Notes: a model not told the origin generated them from the sequence alone. Shown: positions 5,780-12,922, counted from the first letter of the stretch. The stretch is 13,671 bases of DNA from RGIG2041 sp045537695 (GCA_045537695.1 JAZSQB010000050.1:1-13671), one strand, 5' to 3'. Numbers and translations are program-made.

Positions 5780-7498
5780 TTACGCTTCCAACCGTGCATA
5801 AAGGCTTGCGACAAGCTTGTCTACCTCTTCGTAGATGGTATCCTTCGGTACGCTGATTTTCACACTCTTATCGCGTGTTGCAAGTTCGATTTCTCCCTTT
5901 TCAAGGCCGCGCTTACCGATAACAACACGTACCGGCACGCCAAGAAGGTCGGCATCTGCAAACTGTGCACCTGCCTGCACGTTTCTATCCTCTAAGATAC
6001 AGTCATATTTCTTGGAAAGCTTTTCGTAAACTTCCTCTGCAACACTTCTGATTTCTTCTACCTGGTTATTCAGGCAGCAAACGTGTACCTGCCACGGTGC
6101 AACCGTAATCGGCCAGATCGGGCCGTAATCGTCGTGGTTATCTTCAATAACGGAAGCAAGCATTCTGCCCACACCGATACCGTAGCAGCCCATAATCGGG
6201 GTCTTTCTCTCGCCATCCGCATCAATGTATTCCATCCCCATAGACTTGGAATACTTTGTACCAAGCTGGAAGATATTACCGATTTCAATACCGCGCTTTA
6301 AGCTTGTACGCTTACCGCACTTCGGACAAATCGCACCGTCGAGCACCTTGGCAACGTCATAATACTCTGCGTTCGGCACATCGCGATCCATACTTACGCC
6401 CGTAATATGATGGTCAACCTCATTTGCGCCGCAGGTCAAATCCTTTTCGCCACGCAGAGATTCATCAATGATAATCTTGCATTCGCTGTTTAAGTTCACC
6501 GGACCGATAAAGCCGAATGTAATATCCGTCTTATCGTACATGGTGTACGGATACACATTGGATTTTAAAATCTTTTTAAGCTTCGCTTCGTTGACTTCCA
6601 TATCACCGCGTACAAACACAACCACCGGGATATCGTCATAATCCGTGGAAAATACGGTTGCTTTAATCGTATCTTCTTCTTTGATGTTTAAGAATGCGCA
6701 CAGAGATTCAATGTCCTTTGTATCCGGTGTGTGCACCTTCTTCATTTCTGCATCCGCTTTGTTTCTGTTATGCTCGTGCACGCACTTTGCAACTTCCATA
6801 TTGGAGCTGTAATCACAGCTGTCGCAAATCACAAGTGTATCTTCACCAAAATCATTAATTAACATAAACTCGTGCGCCACTGCACCGCCCATCATACCCG
6901 AATCCGAGAATACGGAAATGAAGTTTTTAAGACCGGCTCTCTTATAGATACGGTCATACGCCTCATGGCAACGCATATAGTACTTTTCCAGGTCTGCCTG
7001 GGAAGTATGGAAAGAGTATGCGTCCTTCATTGTAAATTCACGCACACGAATCAGTCCGCCGCGGCTTCTCGGCTCATCGCGAAACTTCGTCTGAATCTGG
7101 TAAAGCATAAACGGATACTTTGTATACGAAAGTGCTTCACGGCGCGCAAGATGTACAACAGCTTCCTCGTGTGTCATACCGAGCAGCATATCCTGTCCCT
7201 GACGGTCGCGGAAACGCAGAAGTTCGCTGCCTACGCTGTCCCATCTGCCGGATTCCTTCCAAAGCTCTGCCGGCATAACCACCGGCATCATAACTTCCTG
7301 ACCGTCGATGCGGTTCATTTCTTCACGCATGATGTTTTCAATCTTGCTTGTTATCTTCTTTGCAGGCGGCAAAAGAGAATAGATACCGTTTGCAACCTGG
7401 CGCATATAGCCGCCACGCAAAAGGTAAATGTGGCTGACCATTGTAGCGTCTGCCGGTTTTTCCTTGAATCTGTCGCCTACCAATTTACTCATCAACAT
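5780..7498 (-). CDS. proS: Prolyl-tRNA synthetase, bacterial type with editing insertion
   Basis: Class II aminoacyl-tRNA synthetase charging tRNA-Pro; cytoplasmic and essential. 572 residues, the normal bacterial ProS length. Motif 1 region about 57-77, motif 2 TKFRDEPRSRGGLIRVREF (137-155, with the ATP-binding FRDE), and motif 3 GCYGIGVGRML (437-447). Between motifs 2 and 3 lies the INS editing domain, about 225-395, which hydrolyses Ala-tRNA-Pro and includes GFIGPVNL. That domain is bracketed by CDSC (225-228) and CPKC (391-394), a possible zinc-binding pair. The C-terminal anticodon-binding domain starts about 463 (ITVAPWQVHV). ATG at 7498 is chosen over ATG 7492 because AAGGAAG lies 9 nt before it. 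Monocistronic, with a consensus promoter close upstream. Confidence 0.98.
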   Translation of the reverse strand: MLMSKLVGDRFKEKPADATMVSHIYLLRGGYMRQVANGIYSLLPPAKKITSKIENIMREEMNRIDGQEVMMPVVMPAELWKESGRWDSVGSELLRFRDRQGQDMLLGMTHEEAVVHLARREALSYTKYPFMLYQIQTKFRDEPRSRGGLIRVREFTMKDAYSFHTSQADLEKYYMRCHEAYDRIYKRAGLKNFISVFSDSGMMGGAVAHEFMLINDFGEDTLVICDSCDYSSNMEVAKCVHEHNRNKADAEMKKVHTPDTKDIESLCAFLNIKEEDTIKATVFSTDYDDIPVVVFVRGDMEVNEAKLKKILKSNVYPYTMYDKTDITFGFIGPVNLNSECKIIIDESLRGEKDLTCGANEVDHHITGVSMDRDVPNAEYYDVAKVLDGAICPKCGKRTSLKRGIEIGNIFQLGTKYSKSMGMEYIDADGERKTPIMGCYGIGVGRMLASVIEDNHDDYGPIWPITVAPWQVHVCCLNNQVEEIRSVAEEVYEKLSKKYDCILEDRNVQAGAQFADADLLGVPVRVVIGKRGLEKGEIELATRDKSVKISVPKDTIYEEVDKLVASLYARLEA

Positions 7499-7519
7499 AG
7501 TGTATTACTTCCTTTCAAA

Positions 7520-7533
7520 CGGCAATTTTGCCG
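7520..7533 (-). repeat. Short perfect inverted repeat in the proS 5' leader
   Basis: CGGCAATTTTGCCG is a 6-2-6 palindrome lying between the predicted transcription start (about 7538) and the ribosome site (7508-7514) of proS. It may be a 5'-terminal stabilising hairpin or an operator. The leader is only about 40 nt. Confidence 0.5.
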
Positions 7534-7544
7534 ATATCCATACT

Positions 7545-7573
7545 ATTATAGCACTTTGATAATGTCGTGTCAA
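7545..7573 (-). promoter_or_regulatory. Perfect-consensus sigma-A promoter for proS
   Basis: On the minus strand: -35 TTGACA (complement of 7568-7573), exactly 17 bp, -10 TATAAT (complement of 7545-7550). All twelve positions match consensus, suggesting strong constitutive expression. The transcript would begin near 7538. Confidence 0.9.
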
Positions 7574-7648
7574 TAAAAAAGGACGCCTTATGAAATGATA
7601 TAATGTGGGTTTGTCAATGATGTGTTGGAAAATCAATTAAAAAATTTC

Positions 7649-7677
7649 ACCATCCTCAACATGTAATTGAGGATGGT
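7649..7677 (-). terminator. Intrinsic terminator of the nrdD-nrdG-dut operon
   Basis: Perfect 11-bp stem: ACCATCCTCAA (7649-7659) with TTGAGGATGGT (7667-7677), 7-nt loop. On the minus strand it is followed by GAAATTTTTTAA. It begins 15 nt after the dut stop codon and lies upstream of the proS promoter, so it separates the operon from proS. Confidence 0.88.
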
Positions 7678-7691
7678 CACAAATTACCCAT

Positions 7692-8189
7692 TTATTCCTT
7701 CGTTGTCGAACCAAAACCGCCGTTACGGATGCCCTGCGCGTCATCGTCTACCGTGATACCGTATTCAAGGAAAATGCCCTGTGCAAAGCCCTCGCCCTTT
7801 TTAAGGCTCACGGTTTTTCCTTCCTTGGAGTCGTTGGTCACTTTGATAAACATATGTCCTTCATTATCCGAATAATAGTAGTCACTGTCGATAATACCGA
7901 CGGTGTTATTAAGCTGCAGACGGTACTTAAACCCAAGACCGCTGCGCGGATAAATCTTTAATACCCAACCCTCGTCAATGCGCACGCGCACACCGGTCGG
8001 AATTTTAATGCTTTCGCCCGGCGCAAGCGCAAAATCGAGCGGTGCATAAAAATCATAACCTGCAGAGCCGGAAGTTGCTCTCTGTGGCAGCCTGATTCCT
8101 TCGTATACTGCCTCTGCATCCCCGTGCATATCCCAATCTTTTTTAAACTGTTCTTTTGATACTTTTTCAAACTTCGCTATTCTCTTCAT
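7692..8189 (-). CDS. dut: dUTP diphosphatase (trimeric dUTPase)
   Basis: Hydrolyses dUTP to dUMP and pyrophosphate, keeping uracil out of DNA and feeding dTMP synthesis. 165 residues with all five motifs of the homotrimeric family: 1 SGSAGYDFYA (40-49), 2 PRSGLGFK (81-88), 3 NNTVGIIDSDYY (94-105, with Asp101), 4 GEGFAQGIF (132-140), 5 RNGGFGSTTKE (155-165). The C-terminal arm RNGGFGST supplies the Phe that closes over the base. A 35-residue N-terminal extension before motif 1 is charged and of unknown role. Start ATG at 8189 with GAGGG about 9 nt upstream, 18 nt after nrdG, so it is the last gene of the anaerobic ribonucleotide reductase operon; a terminator follows. Confidence 0.95.
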   Translation of the reverse strand: MKRIAKFEKVSKEQFKKDWDMHGDAEAVYEGIRLPQRATSGSAGYDFYAPLDFALAPGESIKIPTGVRVRIDEGWVLKIYPRSGLGFKYRLQLNNTVGIIDSDYYYSDNEGHMFIKVTNDSKEGKTVSLKKGEGFAQGIFLEYGITVDDDAQGIRNGGFGSTTKE

Positions 8190-8207
8190 CTTTCTTATCC
8201 CTCAATT

Positions 8208-8699
8208 TTACGATTTATGTAAGACTACATTGTTTTCTTTCAGGGTCGCTTTTACATCAATAACTCTCTGATTCGAACTGCCGACCCAGTGGAGTTTGAC
8301 GTCCTTCAAATCCGCGACAAATTCACCATCCGCAACCACATCCAAAAGCAGTACAAATTCCAAATCGCAAATTTCTTCCCACAAAAAGCCCGTATACAGC
8401 CAAATGGTCTTGTGCGGGAACTTTTCGCGGATTTCATACACCAACGCACCGATATCCGCTCTGTTTTGCGGATGCAACGGGTCGCCACCCGTCAGCGTGA
8501 TGCCGGAGATATACGGTTTTGCCAGTGTTTCAAAAAGCTCCTGCTTTGCTTCTTCGTCAAACTCGATGCCACCGCAGATGTCCCACGTAATCGGATTGTG
8601 GCAATCCTTGCAGGCATGCGTACAACCGGCAACCCATAAACAAACGCGCAGTCCGTCCCCGTTGAGCATATCATCCTTCGTTATATTATGGTAACGCAT
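8208..8699 (-). CDS. nrdG: Anaerobic ribonucleotide reductase activating protein (radical SAM)
   Basis: Radical-SAM activase that uses a [4Fe-4S] cluster and S-adenosylmethionine to make the glycyl radical on NrdD. 163 residues, near the family's 155-175. The cluster motif is CTHACKDC (Cys26, Cys30, Cys33; the CX3CX2C signature), preceded by the typical LRVCLWVAGC. GITLTGGDPL (about 76-85) is the SAM-binding GGDP-type motif. Its ATG shares one base with the nrdD stop (TAATG at 8701-8697), so the two are translationally coupled, as expected for proteins working as a pair. Confidence 0.97.
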   Translation of the reverse strand: MRYHNITKDDMLNGDGLRVCLWVAGCTHACKDCHNPITWDICGGIEFDEEAKQELFETLAKPYISGITLTGGDPLHPQNRADIGALVYEIREKFPHKTIWLYTGFLWEEICDLEFVLLLDVVADGEFVADLKDVKLHWVGSSNQRVIDVKATLKENNVVLHKS

Positions 8700-10819
8700 T
8701 ACATACTTCTCCTATCCTTAATTTCCGCCATTTTTGCATCATTTAGGCGACTTTCGCCCTTCACGCGCGAATACGAAAGATAACCGTTCATACGGTCAAT
8801 CTTCGTTAAATTACTGCTGCCGCACTTCGGGCAAACATCCATCTCCAGCTCCTGATGCCCGCACTCGTCGCAGTACGCGAGCGAGAGATTCACGCCTTCA
8901 TAAAAACCCATATCCATCGCACGACGCACCAATGTTTTCACCGCTTCCACATTATAGTCAATCGGGTATTTTACATACTGAATTTTACCGCCGTTTAACA
9001 AATCCCAGAAACGCTTTTCCAGATCCTGCTTCTGAATCGGCGTAATGTCCTCCGAAACGTGACAGTGGAAACTGTTGGACACATACGGATGGTCGGACAC
9101 ATTTTCAATGATGCCGTACTTCTTTCTGAACTGCTCAATCTGCAAGCCGCAAAGGCTCTCTGCCGGCGTGCCGTAGAGTGCATACAAATTGCCATCCTCT
9201 TCCTTGAATTCGTTTACGCGCTTGTTGATATATTCCATGACCTCAATCGCAAAATTACCATCCTCGACAAGCGAATGCTTGTTGTGGAGCTGCTGGAGCT
9301 CATTGAGCGCCGTAATTCCAAACGATGCTGTTGCCGATTTCAAAAGCGGTTTGATTTTATCGTGGATGCCGAGCTTGCCACCGTAGAAGCCGCCTTCGCA
9401 GTATGCCAGCGGATTGGTGGACGCACGCATCTCACCCAAATAATCATAAGTGCGAATATGCAACTGACGGATTAAATTCAGATAATAATCAAGCACTTCG
9501 TAAAAGTCTTTGCTTTCCTTCTGCGCCTTTGCATAAATCATCGGCAAGTGCAGGCTGACTGCTCCAATATTGAATCTGCCGACAAAAATCGGCTTATCCT
9601 CTTCGTCTGCCGGCTGCATACCACCGCGCTCATACCACGGAGACAAAAAGGCTCTGCATCCCATCGGCGAAATCACTCTGCCGTATTTTTTATACATACT
9701 TGCAACGTAGCCCTCGCCCGTCAGCGACAGCCAATCCGGATACATACTCTTTCTGGAGCACTCAATACCCGCTTCAAATACGTCCTCTAATTCGCCGCCC
9801 GGTCCGTGCAGGTTTTCATCATATAAAAATACAATTTTCGGAAAAAGCACCGGCTTTTTACACCACTTTTTGCCCTGTCCCTTGCGGCGCACATCCAGCA
9901 TCAGCTTCGTTGCCATCTTGGAAAAGCGCTCTTTGCCGAGACCTGCCGTCATCGTAATAAAAGGATAATCGCCGCGGCTGGATGCAACCGTGTTGAACTT
10001 ATACTCCCACCCCTGGAAGCCCTGCATAAAGTCGTTGATAATATCCTTTTCCGCTTCCTCGTTTGCTCTTTCTTCCGCAATGCCGAGCGCGATGTACTTT
10101 TCATAATATTTCTTATAGGATTTCTCTGCATACGGCGCTAAAATCTTGTCCACTTCCGGCACGGTAAAGCCGCCATATTGCTGGCTTGCGGCAGAAAGCA
10201 CAATATCACCGATGACGTCAAATGCAACGTCGAGCGTCTTCGGCTCATTATACCAGAGGTTACCCATTTCAAATCCGCCAGCCAAAACATTTTGCACATC
10301 AAAGAGACAACAGTTCATTGTATCACGGCGCGCAGACATATCGTGTACATAGATATAGCCTTCACGGCACGCCTGCAACTCCTCTACCGTCATAAAAAAC
10401 TTCTGATAAAGCGATTTGTTGAGCTGATTAAAAATCAGCGAGCGCTTTGTGGACACAAGCGCAGAATCCGAATTGGAGTTTTCCTTATCGCCAATGTACA
10501 TAATCGCCTGACTCTTCTGGTACACATCATCGAGCATATGTACAAAATCCTGTTTGTAGTTTCTATAATCGCGGTAACTCTTTGCAACTACTGGATTGAC
10601 CAAATCGAGTGCACCTTCCACGATGTTGTGCATTTCAGCAATATGAATTTCCTCTTTTGCAAAATTCTTCACGCGCCCGTCGACAAACACGCAGATCTTG
10701 CGCAGGTCCTCTTCCGAAAACGTAATCAACGCGCGAAACGCAGATTTCTTAACCGCTGTAATAACTTTTTCTAAATTATATTCTTCCGCTGTGCCGTCTT
10801 TTTTAATAATCGTTATCAT
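8699..10819 (-). CDS. nrdD: Anaerobic (class III) ribonucleoside-triphosphate reductase
   Basis: Makes dNTPs from NTPs without oxygen by a glycyl-radical mechanism; cytoplasmic. 706 residues, a usual length. An N-terminal ATP-cone (about 1-90, beginning MITIIKKDGTAEEYNLEKV) provides allosteric dATP/ATP control. The catalytic barrel follows. Near the C-terminus a zinc site CDEC (650-653) and CPKC (663-666) precedes the radical loop RMNGYL with Gly679 as the radical residue. The tail after GYL, ending RLNDAKMAEIKDRRSM, is about five residues longer between GYL and R-x-N than the RFNxGK form I know best. Start ATG at 10819 has only a weak GGA ribosome site. First gene of nrdD-nrdG-dut, with NrdR-like boxes directly upstream. 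Confidence 0.97.
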   Translation of the reverse strand: MITIIKKDGTAEEYNLEKVITAVKKSAFRALITFSEEDLRKICVFVDGRVKNFAKEEIHIAEMHNIVEGALDLVNPVVAKSYRDYRNYKQDFVHMLDDVYQKSQAIMYIGDKENSNSDSALVSTKRSLIFNQLNKSLYQKFFMTVEELQACREGYIYVHDMSARRDTMNCCLFDVQNVLAGGFEMGNLWYNEPKTLDVAFDVIGDIVLSAASQQYGGFTVPEVDKILAPYAEKSYKKYYEKYIALGIAEERANEEAEKDIINDFMQGFQGWEYKFNTVASSRGDYPFITMTAGLGKERFSKMATKLMLDVRRKGQGKKWCKKPVLFPKIVFLYDENLHGPGGELEDVFEAGIECSRKSMYPDWLSLTGEGYVASMYKKYGRVISPMGCRAFLSPWYERGGMQPADEEDKPIFVGRFNIGAVSLHLPMIYAKAQKESKDFYEVLDYYLNLIRQLHIRTYDYLGEMRASTNPLAYCEGGFYGGKLGIHDKIKPLLKSATASFGITALNELQQLHNKHSLVEDGNFAIEVMEYINKRVNEFKEEDGNLYALYGTPAESLCGLQIEQFRKKYGIIENVSDHPYVSNSFHCHVSEDITPIQKQDLEKRFWDLLNGGKIQYVKYPIDYNVEAVKTLVRRAMDMGFYEGVNLSLAYCDECGHQELEMDVCPKCGSSNLTKIDRMNGYLSYSRVKGESRLNDAKMAEIKDRRSM

Positions 10820-10839
10820 AGTATATCCAGAACAAAACT

Positions 10840-10855
10840 ATACCATATATAGTAT
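10840..10855 (-). promoter_or_regulatory. NrdR box 1 (gene-proximal)
   Basis: Plus-strand bases ATACCATATATAGTAT match the published NrdR consensus acaCwAtATaTwGtgt at 13 of 16 positions and 9 of 10 core positions. It lies 20 bp upstream of the nrdD start. NrdR is the nucleotide-sensing repressor of ribonucleotide reductase genes; its own gene is not in the window. Confidence 0.75.
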
Positions 10856-10870
10856 TATCCTTTTCCCCTT

Positions 10871-10886
10871 TCTCCAAATATTGCGC
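10871..10886 (-). promoter_or_regulatory. NrdR box 2 (distal)
   Basis: Plus-strand bases TCTCCAAATATTGCGC match the NrdR consensus at 10 of 16 positions, 8 of 10 in the core. Alone it would be weak, but it begins exactly 31 bp from box 1 (15-bp gap, about three helical turns), the arrangement known for tandem NrdR boxes. Confidence 0.6.
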
Positions 10887-10896
10887 TATTAGTTTT

Positions 10897-10925
10897 ATTA
10901 TACTTCAACAGAAGGACAAATTCAA
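10897..10925 (-). promoter_or_regulatory. Predicted sigma-A promoter of the nrdD operon
   Basis: On the minus strand: -35 TTGAAT (complement of 10920-10925), 17 bp, -10 TATAAT (complement of 10897-10902). Transcription would begin near 10890, so the two NrdR boxes cover about +4 to +50, as a repressor roadblock. A weaker alternative, TTGGAG/TACTAT with 17 bp (10872-10877 and 10849-10854), would lie inside the boxes themselves. Confidence 0.7.
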
Positions 10926-11221
10926 GTACAACCCGAAAATAAATTATACAAAACACATTTGCAATTTTTGTGCATTCTGCCAAAATTTTTTCTTTCACCC
11001 AAAATACTATATCTTGGGTGCGTTTTTCCCATCGACCACAAAGATTTTTCCACAAGAAACCATTTTGAAAAACTTTGTTGCATATTGTCCAAAAAATAAC
11101 TTTTTTCTTGTACATTTTGCCAATAGACAGTCCCTTTTCGTTATAGTACAATAAGCAAGCGCTCAAAAATTTTTGGTCACACTAAAAGCCCTCGAATTCG
11201 ACATTGGGGGGGTATTATGTG
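10926..11221. other. AT-rich intergenic region without a recognisable gene
   Basis: About 300 bases between the nrdD promoter and the hairpins behind degV. A minus-strand open frame of 103 residues (10855-11166) runs across the nrd promoter, has no family resemblance and looks accidental. Visible items: a 7-bp hairpin CACCCAA (10996-11002) with TTGGGTG (11014-11020) then CGTTTTT; the 10-bp palindrome TCGAATTCGA; and a run of seven G (11206-11212). Confidence 0.5.
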
Positions 11222-11263
11222 ATGATAGTAGTATACCGCATACACTGCGTCTACTACTATCAT
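11222..11263. repeat. Long inverted repeat, 12-bp perfect stem plus inner stem
   Basis: ATGATAGTAGTA (11222-11233) pairs perfectly with TACTACTATCAT (11252-11263). Inside it CGCA (11237-11240) pairs with TGCG (11246-11249) around a 5-nt loop. It sits three bases from the degV-side hairpin. No T-run adjoins it, so a simple terminator role is unlikely on its own. Confidence 0.75.
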
Positions 11264-11304
11264 GAAAAGAGGCAGATATACGATTTTTCGTATACCTGCC
11301 TCTT
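11264..11304 (-). terminator. Long hairpin, probable terminator after degV
   Basis: Stem of 16 pairs with one A-C mismatch: AAGAGGCAG (11267-11275) and TATACGA (11277-11283) with TCGTATA (11288-11294) and CTGCCTCTT (11296-11304), loop TTTT. It begins one base after the degV stop. The T-tract on the minus strand is short (TTTTCATG, partly within the stem), so termination may be incomplete; the second hairpin immediately downstream may help. Confidence 0.7.
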
Positions 11305-11305
11305 C

Positions 11306-12142
11306 TTACATTTTTTCATACCCGACAAGCAAGCCGCCCTGCTCTGCATAAAAGCTACAAAGCCCGCGACAGCGGTAGATTTCAACCGCCGCAGACGGCG
11401 TCGTCTCCCAAATTTCCTTGCGCAGCGCCTCCGCCGCCGCTATATTGTCACAATGCGCAATGCGCACCTTTCCTTTCTGCCATCCTGCGCTTTGCAATTG
11501 CGCAACAATTGTATGCAGTGCACGGTTTTCCCCGCGGCATTTTGCCAGCGGCTCCAAATCGCCCTGCACGCTTGCTCTGCCAACCACATGTATGCCGACC
11601 AAACCTGCAATTGTTGCAGTCATCGGCGATACTCTACCGTTGTTGGCGAGATTTTTCATCGACTTTAGCATAAATAAAAGTCCGGTTTTGTCAAGATAGC
11701 GCTGTATTTGCGTGCATATTTCTTCAAACGCCATCCCCTCTGCTATCCAAGATGCAAGTTTTTCAACAATCAGTTTCATTTCCGGTCCTGCGGTAAGTGT
11801 ATCTAATACAAACACGCGCTTATCCGGATACGCATCTTCATACATCTGCTTTGCCATACAGGCCGCATTATAACTGCCGGAAAGGTTGCTCGTAATCGTT
11901 ACACAGAACACTTCATCCGCATCGCCGAATGCCTCAAGCCAATCGGTTACATTCGGACAAGAGCTCCGGCTCTTTCCCTTGTATTTGCTAAAATATGCCG
12001 CCATCGCTTCCACATCCAACGAAGCATCATCTACAAATTCTCTTTCGTCCGAAAGAATCTTCATCGGTACAGATGCAAACGCCGCCGCATTAAAGCAGAG
12101 TAAATCTGCCGATGAATCTGCTACAATTTTTATTTTTCTCAC
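11306..12142 (-). CDS. DegV-family fatty-acid-binding protein
   Basis: Members bind a fatty acid between two domains; in Firmicutes the related FakB proteins present fatty acids to the kinase FakA. No fakA (DAK-domain) gene is here. I start at GTG 12142, giving 278 residues: GGAGG lies 8 nt before it, and an upstream in-frame TTG at 12157 overlaps that ribosome site. The product then begins MRKIKIVADSSADL, the typical family start. Other family features: the ligand-pocket stretch SRSSCPNVTDW where many members have TSQPS; TITSNLSGSYNAA; LLFMLKSMKNLANNGRVS; and the C-terminal GGLLVGYE. Family certain; FakB function versus another lipid ligand is open. It follows the hemolysin III gene by 29 nt, so they are probably cotranscribed. 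Confidence 0.92.
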   Translation of the reverse strand: MRKIKIVADSSADLLCFNAAAFASVPMKILSDEREFVDDASLDVEAMAAYFSKYKGKSRSSCPNVTDWLEAFGDADEVFCVTITSNLSGSYNAACMAKQMYEDAYPDKRVFVLDTLTAGPEMKLIVEKLASWIAEGMAFEEICTQIQRYLDKTGLLFMLKSMKNLANNGRVSPMTATIAGLVGIHVVGRASVQGDLEPLAKCRGENRALHTIVAQLQSAGWQKGKVRIAHCDNIAAAEALRKEIWETTPSAAVEIYRCRGLCSFYAEQGGLLVGYEKM

Positions 12143-12171
12143 GATTTCTTCCTCCAACTACACTTCATTTT

Positions 12172-12834
12172 TTACCTTATCGGTAAAACATAGATATAAA
12201 TAAACATATAAAATAATGCTGCGCCTAAAATCACAAACAAATGCCAGATGGTATGCATAAAAGGCGGATGCTGCGCACGGTAAAATAGCATACCGCCGGT
12301 ATAAGCAATGCCGCCGCCGAACATCAAAGTCCACGCCAAAATGTCTCTACCGATGATCTTTGCAACCGGGAAAATGGCAATCATCACACACCATCCCATG
12401 ACAATATACAGCCAAAGGGAAAGCTTGTGCCACTTGGCTACACTGATGGCATTTACCGTAATACCAAACGCCGCCACTCCAACCTCAATACCAAACAACA
12501 CCCACCCGAGTGCACCGCGAATCATCGCAAGCGAAACCGGAATATAGGTGCCGACAATCAAAAGAAAAATCGAACAATGGTCAAACACCTGAAACACTTT
12601 TTTGGCCTTACGGTTTGTCAGCGAATGATAAAGTGTAGACATCAAAAACAGCACAATCATCGCAAAACTGTAGATTGAAGTGCTGACAATCCCGATCGCA
12701 TCACTGACAAAGCATGCGCGCACAATCAGTACTGCCGCTCCGGCAATCGCAAGAAGCGTTCCAATGCCGTGTGTTATAGCATTCGCAATCTCCTCTCCCA
12801 TACTTTGGTTGTTGAATTTTTTTACATCGGTCAT
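12172..12834 (-). CDS. Hemolysin III/PAQR-family integral membrane protein
   Basis: Seven-helix membrane protein of the YqfA/hemolysin III group, related to the PAQR receptors; despite the name its role in most bacteria is unsettled (membrane lipid homeostasis or metal-dependent hydrolase activity is suspected). Start chosen at ATG 12834, with GAGGG 8 nt upstream, giving 220 residues; an in-frame TTG at 12849 overlaps the ribosome site. Family motifs with putative metal ligands are present: EEIANAITHGIG near the N-terminus, STLYHS, DHCSIFLLIVGTYIP, and HTIWHLFVILGA near the C-terminus (three His and one Asp or Ser typical of the CREST superfamily). Upstream promoter and ribosome site are strong. 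Pairing with a fatty-acid-binding protein gene hints at a lipid theme. Confidence 0.93.
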   Translation of the reverse strand: MTDVKKFNNQSMGEEIANAITHGIGTLLAIAGAAVLIVRACFVSDAIGIVSTSIYSFAMIVLFLMSTLYHSLTNRKAKKVFQVFDHCSIFLLIVGTYIPVSLAMIRGALGWVLFGIEVGVAAFGITVNAISVAKWHKLSLWLYIVMGWCVMIAIFPVAKIIGRDILAWTLMFGGGIAYTGGMLFYRAQHPPFMHTIWHLFVILGAALFYMFIYIYVLPIR

Positions 12835-12863
12835 TTTCGTCACCCTCAAATCTGATTTTCGTT

Positions 12864-12892
12864 ATTATATCATATGTTATTTAAAAATGCAA
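12864..12892 (-). promoter_or_regulatory. Predicted promoter of the hemolysin III-degV unit
   Basis: On the minus strand: -35 TTGCAT (complement of 12887-12892), 17 bp, -10 TATAAT (complement of 12864-12869) with an upstream TG (extended -10). About 30 nt before the start codon. Confidence 0.75.
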
Positions 12893-12922
12893 TATAAAAT
12901 ATTATAAATTTGTTATTAAGGA

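Noticed and set aside
6872..7576. 234-residue plus-strand open frame opposite proS
   Set aside because: Lies wholly antisense to the start of a clear prolyl-tRNA synthetase, has biased shadow composition (His/Cys/Arg-rich) and no ribosome site or family resemblance.
7599..7617. Additional promoter from TATAAT at 7599-7604 (plus) or TTGACA at 7612-7617 (minus)
   Set aside because: Neither hexamer has a partner at 16-18 bp spacing and there is no gene suitably placed on the plus strand.
7499..7690. T-box riboswitch before proS
   Set aside because: The consensus promoter is only about 50-75 nt before the start codon and no T-box sequence or specifier stem is visible; the hairpin at 7649-7677 belongs to the upstream operon.
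10178..10774. 198-residue plus-strand open frame opposite nrdD
   Set aside because: Antisense shadow of the ATP-cone and N-terminal catalytic region of NrdD; no family resemblance.
10855..11166. 103-residue minus-strand open frame upstream of nrdD
   Set aside because: It covers the nrdD promoter and NrdR boxes, is Lys/Phe/Asn-rich as expected from AT-rich DNA, and matches nothing I recognise.
11204..11668. 154-residue plus-strand open frame
   Set aside because: Runs through the two hairpins and then antisense to degV; no coding character.
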